A DNA stretch of 64,000 bases from Pseudomonas sp. stari2 (GCF_040760005.1 NZ_CP099760.1:3157501-3221500), one strand, 5' to 3'. Positions 1 to 11,099 are shown, counted from the first letter of the stretch. The notes: generated from the sequence alone by a model not told the origin. Made by a program: numbers and translations.

Positions 1-125
1 CATCAGTCCTGAGCATCGGTCGGTGAGGCGGCGTCTACTATCCTAGTGCGGTAGACGCTGTAAGGCCCGTCGCGTCACGACGCACGGTCTTAAGTTCCTT
101 GAAAGCTTCGCAGGTGTTTTTGGCC

Positions 126-1235
126 ATGGAAATCGACGCACTGCTCAAACAACTGGTGAGCCGCCACGGTTCGGATCTGTTCCTGTCCACGGGGGCGCCG
201 CCCAGTGCGCGGTTTGACGGCGTGCTGACACCTTTGAGCGAGCAGTCGTTCAAGCCCGGCGAAGTGGCAACCGTCGCCGCGTCCCTGATGGACGCCGAAC
301 AGCGCCGGGAGTTCGACCGTGATCTGGAAATGAACCTGGCGATTTCCCGAACAGGGATCGGTCGTTTCCGGGTCAACATCTTCAAGCAGCGCAATGACGT
401 GTCGATCGTGATCCGCAACGTCAAACTCGACATCCCGCGATTTGAAGACCTGAAACTGCCGCCGGTACTGCTCGAAACGGTCATGCTCAAGCAGGGGCTG
501 ATACTGTTCGTCGGCGCTACCGACTCGGGCAAGTCCACGTCGCTGGCGGCGCTGATCGACCATCGCAATCGTCATAGCCGCGGGCACATCGTCACAATCG
601 AAGATCCGATTGAATATATCCATCGACATCAGCAATCAATCATCAATCAGCGTGAAGTCGGTGTCGACACCCGCAGTTTTCATGCCGCGCTGAAGAACAC
701 CCTGCGCCAGGCGCCAGACGTCGTACTGATCGGCGAGATTCGCGACCGCGAAACCATGGAGCATGCGCTGGCCTTTGCCGAGACGGGGCATCTGGTGTTG
801 TCCACGTTGCATGCCAATAACGCCAATCAGGCACTGGATCGGATCATCAACATGTTTTCGGAAGAACGCCGATCGCAGTTGTTGCAGGCGCTGGGCGGCA
901 ACTTGAAAGCATGCATTTCTCAACGTCTGGTGCGTACGGTTGATGGACAAAGACGCGCGGTCGTGGAGGTGCTGCTGGGCACGCCAACGATCACTGATTT
1001 TGTCCGGCGTGGCGAGTTCGAAGAGCTCAAATCCATCATGGAAAAATCTACGGAACTTGGCATGCAAACTTTTGATGGTGCCTTGTTCAATTTGGTTTCG
1101 CAGGGGGTCGTAAGTAAGCAGGAGGCATTGAAGAACGCTGATTCAGCCAATAATCTAAAGTTACGAATCAAGCTTGTCGCAGATCCGAATAATGATCCGG
1201 ATGCAACTCCGGGAGAGTGGGGGTTGATAGAGTGA
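126..1235 (+). CDS. PilT/PilU-family type IV pilus retraction ATPase
   Basis: 369-aa hexameric secretion-type ATPase; family members power pilus retraction from the cytoplasmic face of the inner membrane. Visible motifs: N-terminal GSDLF with GIGRFRV around residues 78-83, a Walker A GATDSGKS at about 130-137, an Asp-box TIEDPIE near 158-164, the Walker B region DVVLIGE near 198-204, and the His-box TLHANNANQALDRI. The overall reading is closer to PilU than PilT as I know them. I start at the ATG at 126 because MEIDALLKQL matches the usual N-terminus; an in-frame start at 99 would add nine residues. No pilT or other pilus gene is adjacent, so this may be an orphan paralogue. The Walker A has Asp where Gly is usual, but still fits GxxxxGK[ST]. 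Confidence 0.85.
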   Translation: MEIDALLKQLVSRHGSDLFLSTGAPPSARFDGVLTPLSEQSFKPGEVATVAASLMDAEQRREFDRDLEMNLAISRTGIGRFRVNIFKQRNDVSIVIRNVKLDIPRFEDLKLPPVLLETVMLKQGLILFVGATDSGKSTSLAALIDHRNRHSRGHIVTIEDPIEYIHRHQQSIINQREVGVDTRSFHAALKNTLRQAPDVVLIGEIRDRETMEHALAFAETGHLVLSTLHANNANQALDRIINMFSEERRSQLLQALGGNLKACISQRLVRTVDGQRRAVVEVLLGTPTITDFVRRGEFEELKSIMEKSTELGMQTFDGALFNLVSQGVVSKQEALKNADSANNLKLRIKLVADPNNDPDATPGEWGLIE

Positions 1236-1369
1236 GTTTGCATGCTGTTTGTGTGTAAGGGTGGCTATTGGTAATGGTGTTTAATATTTTTGCACTGGAT
1301 CGTATGCCTGGGGAACAGTAAAACATCATCGAGCTGAGGATTCAGCACTTAACTTGATGAGGTTTTTTA

Positions 1370-4300
1370 ATGTCTGTCGCTAAAAGAAACAAGTTGTTCC
1401 GGTCGTCGACCATTGCGCTTGCCGAGTGGAAAAAAAGGTCTCAGGGCGATGCAGACGAATGCCGCGAAGTACTGCAACAACTGGACGTCGTGCTGACCAG
1501 TTTTTCAGATGATCAGGATATTTACTGGTTTGACTATGATGTGAAGTTAAAAGCAGGGTCGTCGCTGTTCGAGATTTATAACCCTGGCATGCTCTTGTTC
1601 AATAATCTGGAGAAGCTCGGAGCGGTATTCGGGGCACTTATTCGGGAGGGCGTACGCGATCATGAGGGTTTGTTTTGTGTAACTGCAGACGGCAAGATGG
1701 AGGTTTTCGACGAAGATAGAGGTTGGGTGGATCTGGTTGCGGCAGACCACTTCGATCACAGTGAAGAGATTCAATCAACAATCAAAGTGATTGCAGATGT
1801 GGCCCGCACGGCAGGGGGGTATATATGGACCAATCACGATGTCACGCTTGAACAGTGGTTCAGGTTCCATGAAATCGACTTGCCGAGAAAAAATGCGCAA
1901 GTCAGGAATTTTATCGAAATATTGAAGTTTGATCCGCAAGTAGAAGAGCCTGAAAACTACTGGGAACATTTCGAGAGCGACGGTCAGGTCTTGGTCACAC
2001 TGTCGGATGAGCAATTTGCGGAGATTCGTCAGGCGAAAACAAAATTCTTGCCACCGTACAAAATGTTGACTGCCTTTTATATCGAGACCGGACGCGCTCC
2101 GGTGTCCAATGAAAATGCCAATCAGCGCATTGCCGAATATGTTCGTCACGCCTTCCCCCGGGCGTTTGCGGAGAAATGCTTGCGAGAATTGGGCTGGTTT
2201 AAAGAGAACGAACAAGGGACTTTCTCCGACACTGTTCTGCAGCAGTTCTTGATAACCTCCATATTGCTCGATATAGCCCCGTGGGTCGGCCATAGCCATA
2301 AACGTAGGCACATTCAATCGTTTGACTTGTATGCGCCGTCCTTTGTTGATTGGCATCCGTCGGCTGTGCGCGTGTTGCTCACCGATTATCTTGCGGGCAG
2401 TGACTGGCTTGATCGACGTTGGGGGCCGCTGGTAACGCACTTGCTCCTGTCGAGGACGGCGCCGGAGTTTCTGGTTCGTGAGGTCCCGGCTTCAGTCACA
2501 CTCGGATCGATTGCATGGGTGAAGCTATGTCGTGCCGTAGCACTGGTGGAAGCGGTGAAAACCGGTGCGTCGCGAGTACTGAGTTACTCGCAGATCATGG
2601 CCTATGTGGACCTTGAACCGGTCAGTGAGGCGCAAAAACATCTATGGGATCTGGCCATGATTGACCCGATCGTCGATTGGGCACTGCTTAACCGGATTGT
2701 GACAAGCACTGAATTCGATCAAGCAGAAGAGGCGACTACCCGACGTGCGATCGAAGCGTTCGAACAACACTCGGATCAACTTGCCCAGATAGCTAGTGCA
2801 TTTTCGACGCCATTACCTTCCAGGGCAGACATCGCCCGAGCGGCTTTGAAAGTGGCGGCACCGGGTTGTGACACCCTGGATGAAAAGGCGCTCTCGTTGC
2901 TGGGGGGGCAGCAAGTCATGTCTATGGTCGATCTGCATCAGTCGGGCGATCTGGTCACTGGCAAGTGGGACAGGCGCACCGTACGCCTGGTGACTAACGG
3001 GGTGCCCAAGCCGGCCATCAATTACAACCCGTCGGGTATCAGTCTGTATACGCGTTACCCAAAATTGCTGAAACTCACTTCCTGTGACGAGGAGATGGAT
3101 CGTCAGTTGGCCGTGCATTTGACGGAACTCAACAGCGCCATGTTGTCGACAGTGAAACTGGCGTTGGCGCAGATGCCCGCACCGGATCTGAAAGTATTCA
3201 TGAATGCGCAGATAAGCTTTCTAACAGTACGCGAATCATCGATTTACTATGTTAGCCGTCGTATCGGTGGCCCATTCGATTTCACTCAGGGAAGAGAAAC
3301 ACAGCAAAGCAGAGACGCTGCAACCGGGCGCTTCGGACTCGTGATGTGTGCTTCTCATAACGGTGTCTTCATTTGCTATGAACTGTTTACCTCACGTGGA
3401 GAGTTCCGGAAAAACGACGCTCTGGGCAGCTTGATCATTCGCGAGCGAAAACTCGAACAGCGTTCACGGATTAGCCGTCCGGCGGATTTGACTACACAAC
3501 TGACGCTGACTTATCCGCAAAGCCTGCCGCTCAATGTGAAATGCTACACCCACGCAGCAGCTCCGGATTCTGCTATTACCACCAGCTTGGCGATCATCGA
3601 TAACTTTGGTTTGCTGCCGGAGCCCGCTGCATCTGCAAACCCCAAGCAGGGTTTATATCAACGCTTCAACGATCCGAACATCGCACGTATCGCCGACTTC
3701 ATCGTCAAAAACCGCCCATTCCTGGATGCCGGAGAACTTAGAGAACTGGTGCGCATTCCGACGCCACTTGAAAGTTCTCAAGAGCAGGGGGAACAACTGC
3801 TCACCTATTTCATCGACCTGATTGTACCGTTCAAGAAATGTATTCAGGACGTCGCATCCGGTGAACATGACAAGGTGGTAGATGGCGTCTACGGTTGTCT
3901 GATGGACGGTATCGGTCTTGTAGGAACGGCGGCGGGAGCCAGTTCGAAAGCGTTGAGTATTTCTGCCAAGGCCATTTCCACGACATCAAAAGCGGCGCGT
4001 TTTTCCAGGTTGGCTTTCACCTCGGCGATTTCCCTTTTCAATCCGTTCGACGGTGTGCCGTCGGGCCTGCAGTCAAGTGGGAAACTCGTGCACAAAGGCT
4101 TGTTGCGGTTCAATAAAAATACCCACGAGCTTATTACCGTAGCGCGGAAACAACTGCGCACGCTGAGCGATAGTCGACAATCCTTTGACTTGATCGACAA
4201 CTCCCGTAGTACGCAATTCGGGCTTGGCACATGGCGGCCGCGTGGCACTACTGGCGACAACATCGCAGTGCTTGCCGCACGTGAAGATAAAAATTGGTTT

Positions 4301-5140
4301 GCCTTGAATCGTCGCGGCGACTTATGGGGCAAGCCGCTGGTTGGTTTTTCGTATCGAGCGCCTGTGCGGTTGCCTTACTCACCTAAAACCTTGCCAGAGA
4401 GCTACACGCGCAGGTTCATTGAACAAAGTCTGCCGCGTGCCCGAGCGAAAATTGACGATGCTATCGCAGTCCTTCAGCGGCATGACTTGAAACAAGATTG
4501 CAGCAAGGTAATGAAAATTATGTTCGGCGATACTTCGGCGGCTGCCACTAATCGTCTGGTGAACTATCTACGCTTGATCCGCTTTGACTTTGCCGGTTTT
4601 TCGATGAGTAACATTTTGCTCGATGCGGTGAAGGAACACGATGTGCTTGCAGCGTTCGACGTGGGCAGTTACAAACGCTGGAAAAGCACGGGTTCAGGTA
4701 ATGAAGCGGGTATTGCCTTTGTTGAAATCTATACCAAGAGCCTCAACAGGCACTTTACAGGTCTGGGCTTCAACCATGACGTGGTCGCTGATGACCTGAT
4801 TCACGAGCTGTTCCATGGGGCTGCCCAAACCGATGACATTGGCTATGCCACCGATGCAGAGTTCGAGAGTACCCGGGGGCAGCGACTCGACGTGACGCCA
4901 TTGCTGAATATCGCCCTGGGTTGTTTGCCTGTGTCGGAGGAAGGCACGGAATGCCATCAGCCTGAGAAGGCATTTGCAAATGCCGATTCTCTGGCTGTGG
5001 CGACGTCGTTATTCAGTCAGCTTTACTCCAACAAAGTTACGTATGACCGCAACATGGCGATTCTTGGCAGTGCAGTCGACACCAGTGACGGCAAGCCAAT
5101 TGTTGCCCCGGTTATCATCACGTTGAACACACCCGTGTGA
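1370..5140 (+). CDS. Large toxin-like protein with C-terminal HExxH zinc-peptidase motif
   Basis: 1256 aa, no signal peptide. A good ribosome site (GAGG, 8 bases before ATG) supports the start. The N-terminal two thirds resemble the large Pseudomonas proteins often labelled dermonecrotic-toxin-like, but I cannot assign a named domain with certainty. Residues about 838-895 are rich in Ala, Gly, Ser and Leu and could insert in or cross a membrane. Near the C-terminus HELFH (1145-1149) is followed by GAAQTDDIGYA; HExxH plus TDDxxY resembles the aspzincin (M35) zinc site seen in some toxin tips. It stands alone between the PilU-like gene and the convergent ketone-body locus, with no immunity gene or secretion apparatus beside it. 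A translocated or polymorphic-toxin role is inference; the HExxH motif is direct. Confidence 0.6.
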   Translation: MSVAKRNKLFRSSTIALAEWKKRSQGDADECREVLQQLDVVLTSFSDDQDIYWFDYDVKLKAGSSLFEIYNPGMLLFNNLEKLGAVFGALIREGVRDHEGLFCVTADGKMEVFDEDRGWVDLVAADHFDHSEEIQSTIKVIADVARTAGGYIWTNHDVTLEQWFRFHEIDLPRKNAQVRNFIEILKFDPQVEEPENYWEHFESDGQVLVTLSDEQFAEIRQAKTKFLPPYKMLTAFYIETGRAPVSNENANQRIAEYVRHAFPRAFAEKCLRELGWFKENEQGTFSDTVLQQFLITSILLDIAPWVGHSHKRRHIQSFDLYAPSFVDWHPSAVRVLLTDYLAGSDWLDRRWGPLVTHLLLSRTAPEFLVREVPASVTLGSIAWVKLCRAVALVEAVKTGASRVLSYSQIMAYVDLEPVSEAQKHLWDLAMIDPIVDWALLNRIVTSTEFDQAEEATTRRAIEAFEQHSDQLAQIASAFSTPLPSRADIARAALKVAAPGCDTLDEKALSLLGGQQVMSMVDLHQSGDLVTGKWDRRTVRLVTNGVPKPAINYNPSGISLYTRYPKLLKLTSCDEEMDRQLAVHLTELNSAMLSTVKLALAQMPAPDLKVFMNAQISFLTVRESSIYYVSRRIGGPFDFTQGRETQQSRDAATGRFGLVMCASHNGVFICYELFTSRGEFRKNDALGSLIIRERKLEQRSRISRPADLTTQLTLTYPQSLPLNVKCYTHAAAPDSAITTSLAIIDNFGLLPEPAASANPKQGLYQRFNDPNIARIADFIVKNRPFLDAGELRELVRIPTPLESSQEQGEQLLTYFIDLIVPFKKCIQDVASGEHDKVVDGVYGCLMDGIGLVGTAAGASSKALSISAKAISTTSKAARFSRLAFTSAISLFNPFDGVPSGLQSSGKLVHKGLLRFNKNTHELITVARKQLRTLSDSRQSFDLIDNSRSTQFGLGTWRPRGTTGDNIAVLAAREDKNWFALNRRGDLWGKPLVGFSYRAPVRLPYSPKTLPESYTRRFIEQSLPRARAKIDDAIAVLQRHDLKQDCSKVMKIMFGDTSAAATNRLVNYLRLIRFDFAGFSMSNILLDAVKEHDVLAAFDVGSYKRWKSTGSGNEAGIAFVEIYTKSLNRHFTGLGFNHDVVADDLIHELFHGAAQTDDIGYATDAEFESTRGQRLDVTPLLNIALGCLPVSEEGTECHQPEKAFANADSLAVATSLFSQLYSNKVTYDRNMAILGSAVDTSDGKPIVAPVIITLNTPV

Positions 5141-5177
5141 TCGTGTCGGTTTTCGGTTGATTCAAAACGACCTCCGA

Positions 5178-7133
<1,956 letters not shown>

Positions 7134-7160
7134 GGTTTGCCTCTTATTGTTTGTCAGAAG

Positions 7161-7182
7161 GCTCCCACCGCAAAGCGGGAGC
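7161..7182. repeat. Small hairpin between bdhA and the acetoacetate-CoA ligase gene
   Basis: Inverted arms GCTCCC (7161-7166) and GGGAGC (7177-7182) with an additional inner CCGC/GCG pairing. No T-run follows on the minus strand, so it is more likely an mRNA-processing or weak pause hairpin than a terminator. Confidence 0.35.
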
Positions 7183-7196
7183 GATCAGTTGCACGC

Positions 7197-7970
7197 TTAT
7201 TGAGCGAGCCAGCCGCCATCGATATTCCACGCTGCGCCGCGCACCTGGCTGCCGGCCTCGCTGCACAGGAACAACACCAGTTCACCGAGGTGCGCAGGCG
7301 TGACGAACTCCAGCGACGGCTGTTTCTCGGCCAACAGATCGTGTTGTGCCTGCTGCGGGTCGACACCCTTGGCCGCGCGATCGTCGATCTGTTTCTGCAC
7401 CAGCGGCGTCAACACCCAGCCCGGGCAAATCGCATTGCAGGTGACATTGCTGGCGGCGGTTTCCAGGCCGACCACTTTGGTCAGGCCGATCACGCCATGC
7501 TTGGCCGCGACATAGGCGGCCTTGCCGGTGGATCCGACCAGGCCGTGCACCGAGGCGATGTTGACGATCCGGCCCCAGCCCTTGGCGCGCATGCCCGGCA
7601 GGCTCAGGCGGGTGCTGTGAAACACCGACGACAGGTTGATGGCGATGATCGAATCCCAACGCTCCACCGGAAACTCCTCAACCGCCGCGACATGCTGGAT
7701 ACCGGCGTTGTTGACCAGAATGTCCACGCCGCCGAACTCGCGCTCGGCGTAGGCGATCATGTCGGCGATCTGCGCCGGGTCGCTGACGTCCGCCGGGTGA
7801 TGGCCGACCTTGCCACCGAACTGTTCGACTTCGGCAATCACCTTCGAGGCATCGCCAAAACCGTTTAGGATCAGGTTGGCGCCGGCTTTGGCCAGCGTGA
7901 GCGCAATGCCCAGTCCGATGCCGCTGGTGGAGCCGGTGACCAGTGCGGTCTTGCCAGAAAGAGTCGTCAT
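7197..7970 (-). CDS. bdhA: 3-hydroxybutyrate dehydrogenase (SDR)
   Basis: 257-aa short-chain dehydrogenase oxidising 3-hydroxybutyrate to acetoacetate with NAD. It shows the cofactor motif TGSTSGIG, NNAGIQHV, the SVHG serine, YVAAKHG (YxxxK) and the characteristic C-terminal NIDGGWLAQ. The ATG at 7970 (MTTLSGKTALV) is preferred to one five codons upstream because it matches the SDR N-terminus. It sits just downstream of the GntP-like permease (stop at 7978), consistent with one transcript from the sigma-54 promoter near 9430. Order permease-dehydrogenase with an HbcR regulator matches the P. aeruginosa bdhA region. Confidence 0.9.
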   Translation of the reverse strand: MTTLSGKTALVTGSTSGIGLGIALTLAKAGANLILNGFGDASKVIAEVEQFGGKVGHHPADVSDPAQIADMIAYAEREFGGVDILVNNAGIQHVAAVEEFPVERWDSIIAINLSSVFHSTRLSLPGMRAKGWGRIVNIASVHGLVGSTGKAAYVAAKHGVIGLTKVVGLETAASNVTCNAICPGWVLTPLVQKQIDDRAAKGVDPQQAQHDLLAEKQPSLEFVTPAHLGELVLFLCSEAGSQVRGAAWNIDGGWLAQ

Positions 7971-7977
7971 GAATACC

Positions 7978-9369
7978 TCACACAATGCCAGTGGCGTAGA
8001 AAGTGCCGATTACCACGAAAACCGCCAGGGTCTTGATCAGCGTAATACAGAAAATGTCCTTGTAGGCCTCACGGTGGGTCAGGCCGGTGACCGCCAGCAA
8101 CGTGATCACCGCGCCATTGTGCGGCAGGGTGTCCATGCCGCCGCTGGCCATCGCAGCCACCCGGTGCAGCACTTCCAGCGGAATGTTGGCGGCGTGGGCG
8201 GCGCTGATGAACTGTTCGGACATTGCCGCCAGGGCGATGCTCATGCCGCCCGAGGCGGAACCGGTGATGCCGGCCAGCAGGGTCACGGTGATCGCTTCGT
8301 TGACCAGCGGATTGGGAATGCTCTTGAGCCAGTCGGCCAGCACCAGAAAACCCGGCAAAGAGGCGATGACCGCGCCGAAACCGTATTCAGACGCGGTGTT
8401 CATCGCCGCCAGCAGCGCGCCGCTGACTGCGCTTTTACTGCCCTCGGCGAGCTTGCTTTTGATCGCTTTAAAACCGAATGCCAGCACCATCAGGATGCCC
8501 ACCAGCAAAGCCGCTTGCACCGCCCAGATCGCGGTGAGCTTGGCGATTTCGGTGGTCACCGGTGCGGCCATGCCTGGCAGCGCGAGGCTGTGGGTCTTGC
8601 CGTACCACTGCGGAATCCATTGGGTGAACAGCAGGTTCATGATGCCCACCGCCAGCAGCGGCGACAGGGCGATCCACGGATTTGGCAGTTTCAGGTCTTC
8701 GGCGGTTTCAGGTTCGTTGCGCAGTTCGGTGCCGTAGCCTTCGCCTGCACGCTGAGCCTTGTTGCGTTGGCGCTGCAGGAACAGCATGCCGGCGCAGAAC
8801 ACGAAAATCGTGCCGATCACACCTAGCCACGGCGCCGCCCATGCGGTGGTGTTGAAGAAGGTGCTGGGGATGATGTTCTGGATCTGTGGTGTGCCGGGCA
8901 AGGCGTCCATGGTGAACGAAAACGCGCCGAGGGCGATGGTCGCCGGGATCAGGCGCTTGGGGATGTTGCTCTGGCGGAACATCTCCGCTGCGAACGGGTA
9001 GACCGCGAACACGACGACGAACAGCGAAACGCCGCCGTAGGTAAGCAGGGCGCAGACCAGAACGATCACTAGCATCGCCTGGCGCGTGCCAAGCAGACGA
9101 ATCGCTGCTGCGACAATCGAACGGGAGAAGCCCGACAGCTCGATCAGCTTGCCGAACACGGCGCCGAGCAGGAACACGGGAAAGTAGAGTTTGATGAAAC
9201 CGACCATTTTCTCCATGAATACCCCGGTGAAAGCAGGGGCGACGGCGGACGGGTCGGTGAGCAGAACGGCGCCGAGGGCGGCGATCGGGGCGAAAAGGAT
9301 AACGCTATAGCCACGGTAGGCCGCGAGCATCAGCAGCGAGAGGGCTGCCAAGGCGATGATCACACTCAT
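7978..9369 (-). CDS. GntP-family permease, probable 3-hydroxybutyrate/organic acid importer
   Basis: 463-aa inner-membrane protein with roughly 12-14 hydrophobic segments and no signal peptide. The GntP signature is visible in FGKLIELSGFSRSIV and in the C-terminal GSASGGMSIALAAM...MDTLPHNGAVITLL stretch. GntP members carry gluconate or small hydroxy acids by proton symport. The operon with bdhA and acetoacetate-CoA ligase and the neighbouring HbcR gene point to 3-hydroxybutyrate or a related ketone acid; that substrate is inference. A Shine-Dalgarno GGAG lies before the ATG, and a -24/-12 promoter lies 58 bases upstream of the start. Confidence 0.85.
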   Translation of the reverse strand: MSVIIALAALSLLMLAAYRGYSVILFAPIAALGAVLLTDPSAVAPAFTGVFMEKMVGFIKLYFPVFLLGAVFGKLIELSGFSRSIVAAAIRLLGTRQAMLVIVLVCALLTYGGVSLFVVVFAVYPFAAEMFRQSNIPKRLIPATIALGAFSFTMDALPGTPQIQNIIPSTFFNTTAWAAPWLGVIGTIFVFCAGMLFLQRQRNKAQRAGEGYGTELRNEPETAEDLKLPNPWIALSPLLAVGIMNLLFTQWIPQWYGKTHSLALPGMAAPVTTEIAKLTAIWAVQAALLVGILMVLAFGFKAIKSKLAEGSKSAVSGALLAAMNTASEYGFGAVIASLPGFLVLADWLKSIPNPLVNEAITVTLLAGITGSASGGMSIALAAMSEQFISAAHAANIPLEVLHRVAAMASGGMDTLPHNGAVITLLAVTGLTHREAYKDIFCITLIKTLAVFVVIGTFYATGIV

Positions 9370-9426
9370 GGTGTGCTCCTTCGATTGTTATTTTTGTGGG
9401 TGGAACGGGTACAGGAGGGGGCTATA

Positions 9427-9441
9427 GCGAGAACTGTGCCA
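9427..9441 (-). promoter_or_regulatory. Sigma-54 (-24/-12) promoter for the permease-bdhA-ligase operon
   Basis: On the minus strand TGGCACAGTTCTCGC: the -24 TGGCAC and the -12 GC are present with exactly 10 bases between the invariant GG and GC; the usual TTGC is TCGC here. It reads toward the permease and lies downstream of the gene for a sigma-54 activator. Confidence 0.7.
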
Positions 9442-9505
9442 GATGGTTAAGTGATTGAAACAAAAGGAATTAGTTTGGTTTTGGCACTGGTTTTTCGAAG
9501 TTTTG

Positions 9506-9519
9506 TCTCTGTTTAGAGA
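9506..9519. promoter_or_regulatory. Candidate HbcR enhancer site 1
   Basis: Perfect inverted repeat TCTCT-GTTT-AGAGA, about 70 bases upstream of the -24 element. It shares the (G)TCTC half-site with the second palindrome at 9638-9653. Assignment to HbcR is inference from position. Confidence 0.45.
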
Positions 9520-9536
9520 TTTCTATAGCTGGGAGG

Positions 9537-9612
9537 ACGCTTTCGCGGGCAAGCCCGCTCACACAGTTGAGCGTATTCCCCTATGGGGGCGGGCTTGCTC
9601 GCGAAGCTTTCG
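9537..9612. repeat. REPIN (two inverted REP elements)
   Basis: Two inverted copies of the Pseudomonas REP core: TTTCGCGGGCAAGCCCGCTC on one side and GGGCGGGCTTGCTCGCGAAG on the other, separated by a short spacer containing CCCCTATGGGG. Such units are mobilised by RAYT transposases; none is in the window. It lies between the two candidate enhancer sites. Confidence 0.8.
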
Positions 9613-9637
9613 ATGTAGTCTTGATTTAGAGAATATT

Positions 9638-9653
9638 GTCTCTTTATTGAGAC
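9638..9653. promoter_or_regulatory. Candidate HbcR enhancer site 2
   Basis: Perfect inverted repeat GTCTC-TTTATT-GAGAC overlapping the last codons and stop of the regulator gene, about 200 bases upstream of the -24/-12 promoter, a normal distance for a looping sigma-54 activator. Confidence 0.45.
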
Positions 9654-11071
9654 TCTACGATTCCAAGCGCAATCATTTTCTTGTATAGCGTCGAGCGCCC
9701 CAGTCCCAGCCGCTCAGCCGCCTCGATCACCTTGCCCCCGCATTGCGCGAGAGTGGATTGAATCAACTGCCGGTCAAACCGCTCACGAGCCTGACTGAAG
9801 GTCTCGTTGGTTGCCGGTTCTGACAGAGGCGCCAGGGTTCGCTCAACCGGAGTAAACGTGCCAATCGCGGCACGAATGTCATCCGCCGTCAGCATCAAGT
9901 CATCACTGAGCAACGCTGCTCGCTCCAGCACGTTGCGCAACTCGCGAATGTTCCCCGGCCAGGCATGCTGACCCAACAGCTCCAGGGCTTCGCGATTGAG
10001 TTCATGCTGACTACGCAACTCTTCAAGAATCGCTTCACTGAGGGCCGGTAGATCGTCCAGCCGTTCACGCAGCGGCGGTACCTGAATCGGCAGCACGTTG
10101 AGCCGGTAATACAGGTCCGCTCGGAACTCGCCGCGCTTGATCGCCGCTTCCAGGTCCGTCGACGTTGCGGCAATCACCCGCACATCGCTTTGGATCACGT
10201 CGTTGGAGCCGACAGGTTCGAACTCCTTTTCCTGCAACACCCGCAGCAATTTGCTTTGCAGCGGCAGAGGCATGTCGCCGATCTCATCGAGAAACAGTGT
10301 CCCGCCCTGAGCGATCTGCAACTTGCCGGTGCGGCCTTTGCGGTCGGCACCGGTGAAGGCGCCGGGCGCAGTGCCGAAAAACTCGGCTTCGAGCAGCGCT
10401 TCCGGAATTGCCGCACTGTTGATGCTGACGAACGCTTTATGCGCCCGGGGCGAGGCGCCGTGAATCGCCTGCGCCAGCAACTCCTTGCCGCTGCCGGTCT
10501 CGCCCAGCAGCAGAACCGGTGACTCTGCACTCGCGCTGCGCCGGGCACGGCGCTTGACCTCCAGGCTGGCAGCGCTGGTGCCGATGAAGTGGGCGAAGTT
10601 GTATTTGGTTTGCCTTGCGCGCAGCAGCGAGCGGGTCGAGGCGAGTTCTTCCTGCATGCTCAGGTAGCGCTTGAGCATCGGCGACAAGCTGCGCAGTTCA
10701 TCGAACAGGGCAAAACCGATGGCGCCGATCACCGCGCCGGCATCGTCATGGATCGGCAGGCGCATCACCACCAGCGGTTCTTTTGGCGTGTCCTGCATGT
10801 CCAGAAGTATCGGTCGCCCCGTGCGCACCACTTCACGCAGAAGACTGCCAGGAATCACGCTTTCACAGGGCTTGCCGATGGCCCCGGCCGCAGAGTCGAG
10901 CCCGAAGCGCCGGGCATAGCGCTCGTTCATCCAGACGATGTTCGCATCGCGGTCGACAATCACCGTGCCTTCACTGGATTGCTCGATGATCTCGAACAGC
11001 GAACGGATCGCCAGGGTGCGGACCCGTTGGTAATCCTTGAGGCTTTCAGTGGTGTTCATGGCGGCGTCCAT
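9644..11071 (-). CDS. hbcR: Sigma-54-dependent activator of 3-hydroxybutyrate catabolism (HbcR-like)
   Basis: 475-aa bacterial enhancer-binding protein. Order: N-terminal PAS-like sensor (about 1-130), AAA+ domain with Walker A GETGSGKE, the sigma-54-contacting loop GAFTGA, Walker B GGTLFLDEIGD, and a Fis-type HTH at the C-terminus (QCGGKVIEAAERLGLGRSTLYKKM). It lies immediately upstream of, and parallel to, the permease-bdhA-ligase operon, whose promoter has the -24/-12 form; the order resembles the P. aeruginosa locus in which HbcR activates bdhA. The start could instead be the ATG at 11059; neither has a strong ribosome site. Confidence 0.82.
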   Translation of the reverse strand: MDAAMNTTESLKDYQRVRTLAIRSLFEIIEQSSEGTVIVDRDANIVWMNERYARRFGLDSAAGAIGKPCESVIPGSLLREVVRTGRPILLDMQDTPKEPLVVMRLPIHDDAGAVIGAIGFALFDELRSLSPMLKRYLSMQEELASTRSLLRARQTKYNFAHFIGTSAASLEVKRRARRSASAESPVLLLGETGSGKELLAQAIHGASPRAHKAFVSINSAAIPEALLEAEFFGTAPGAFTGADRKGRTGKLQIAQGGTLFLDEIGDMPLPLQSKLLRVLQEKEFEPVGSNDVIQSDVRVIAATSTDLEAAIKRGEFRADLYYRLNVLPIQVPPLRERLDDLPALSEAILEELRSQHELNREALELLGQHAWPGNIRELRNVLERAALLSDDLMLTADDIRAAIGTFTPVERTLAPLSEPATNETFSQARERFDRQLIQSTLAQCGGKVIEAAERLGLGRSTLYKKMIALGIVESQ

Positions 11072-11099
11072 TGGCGGAAGTCAGGTGGCGCGATTATGC

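Noticed and set aside
7978..9369. Short-chain fatty acid transporter (AtoE type) instead of GntP
   Set aside because: The GGMSIALAAM and PHNGAVITLL stretches fit GntP; no AtoE signature seen.
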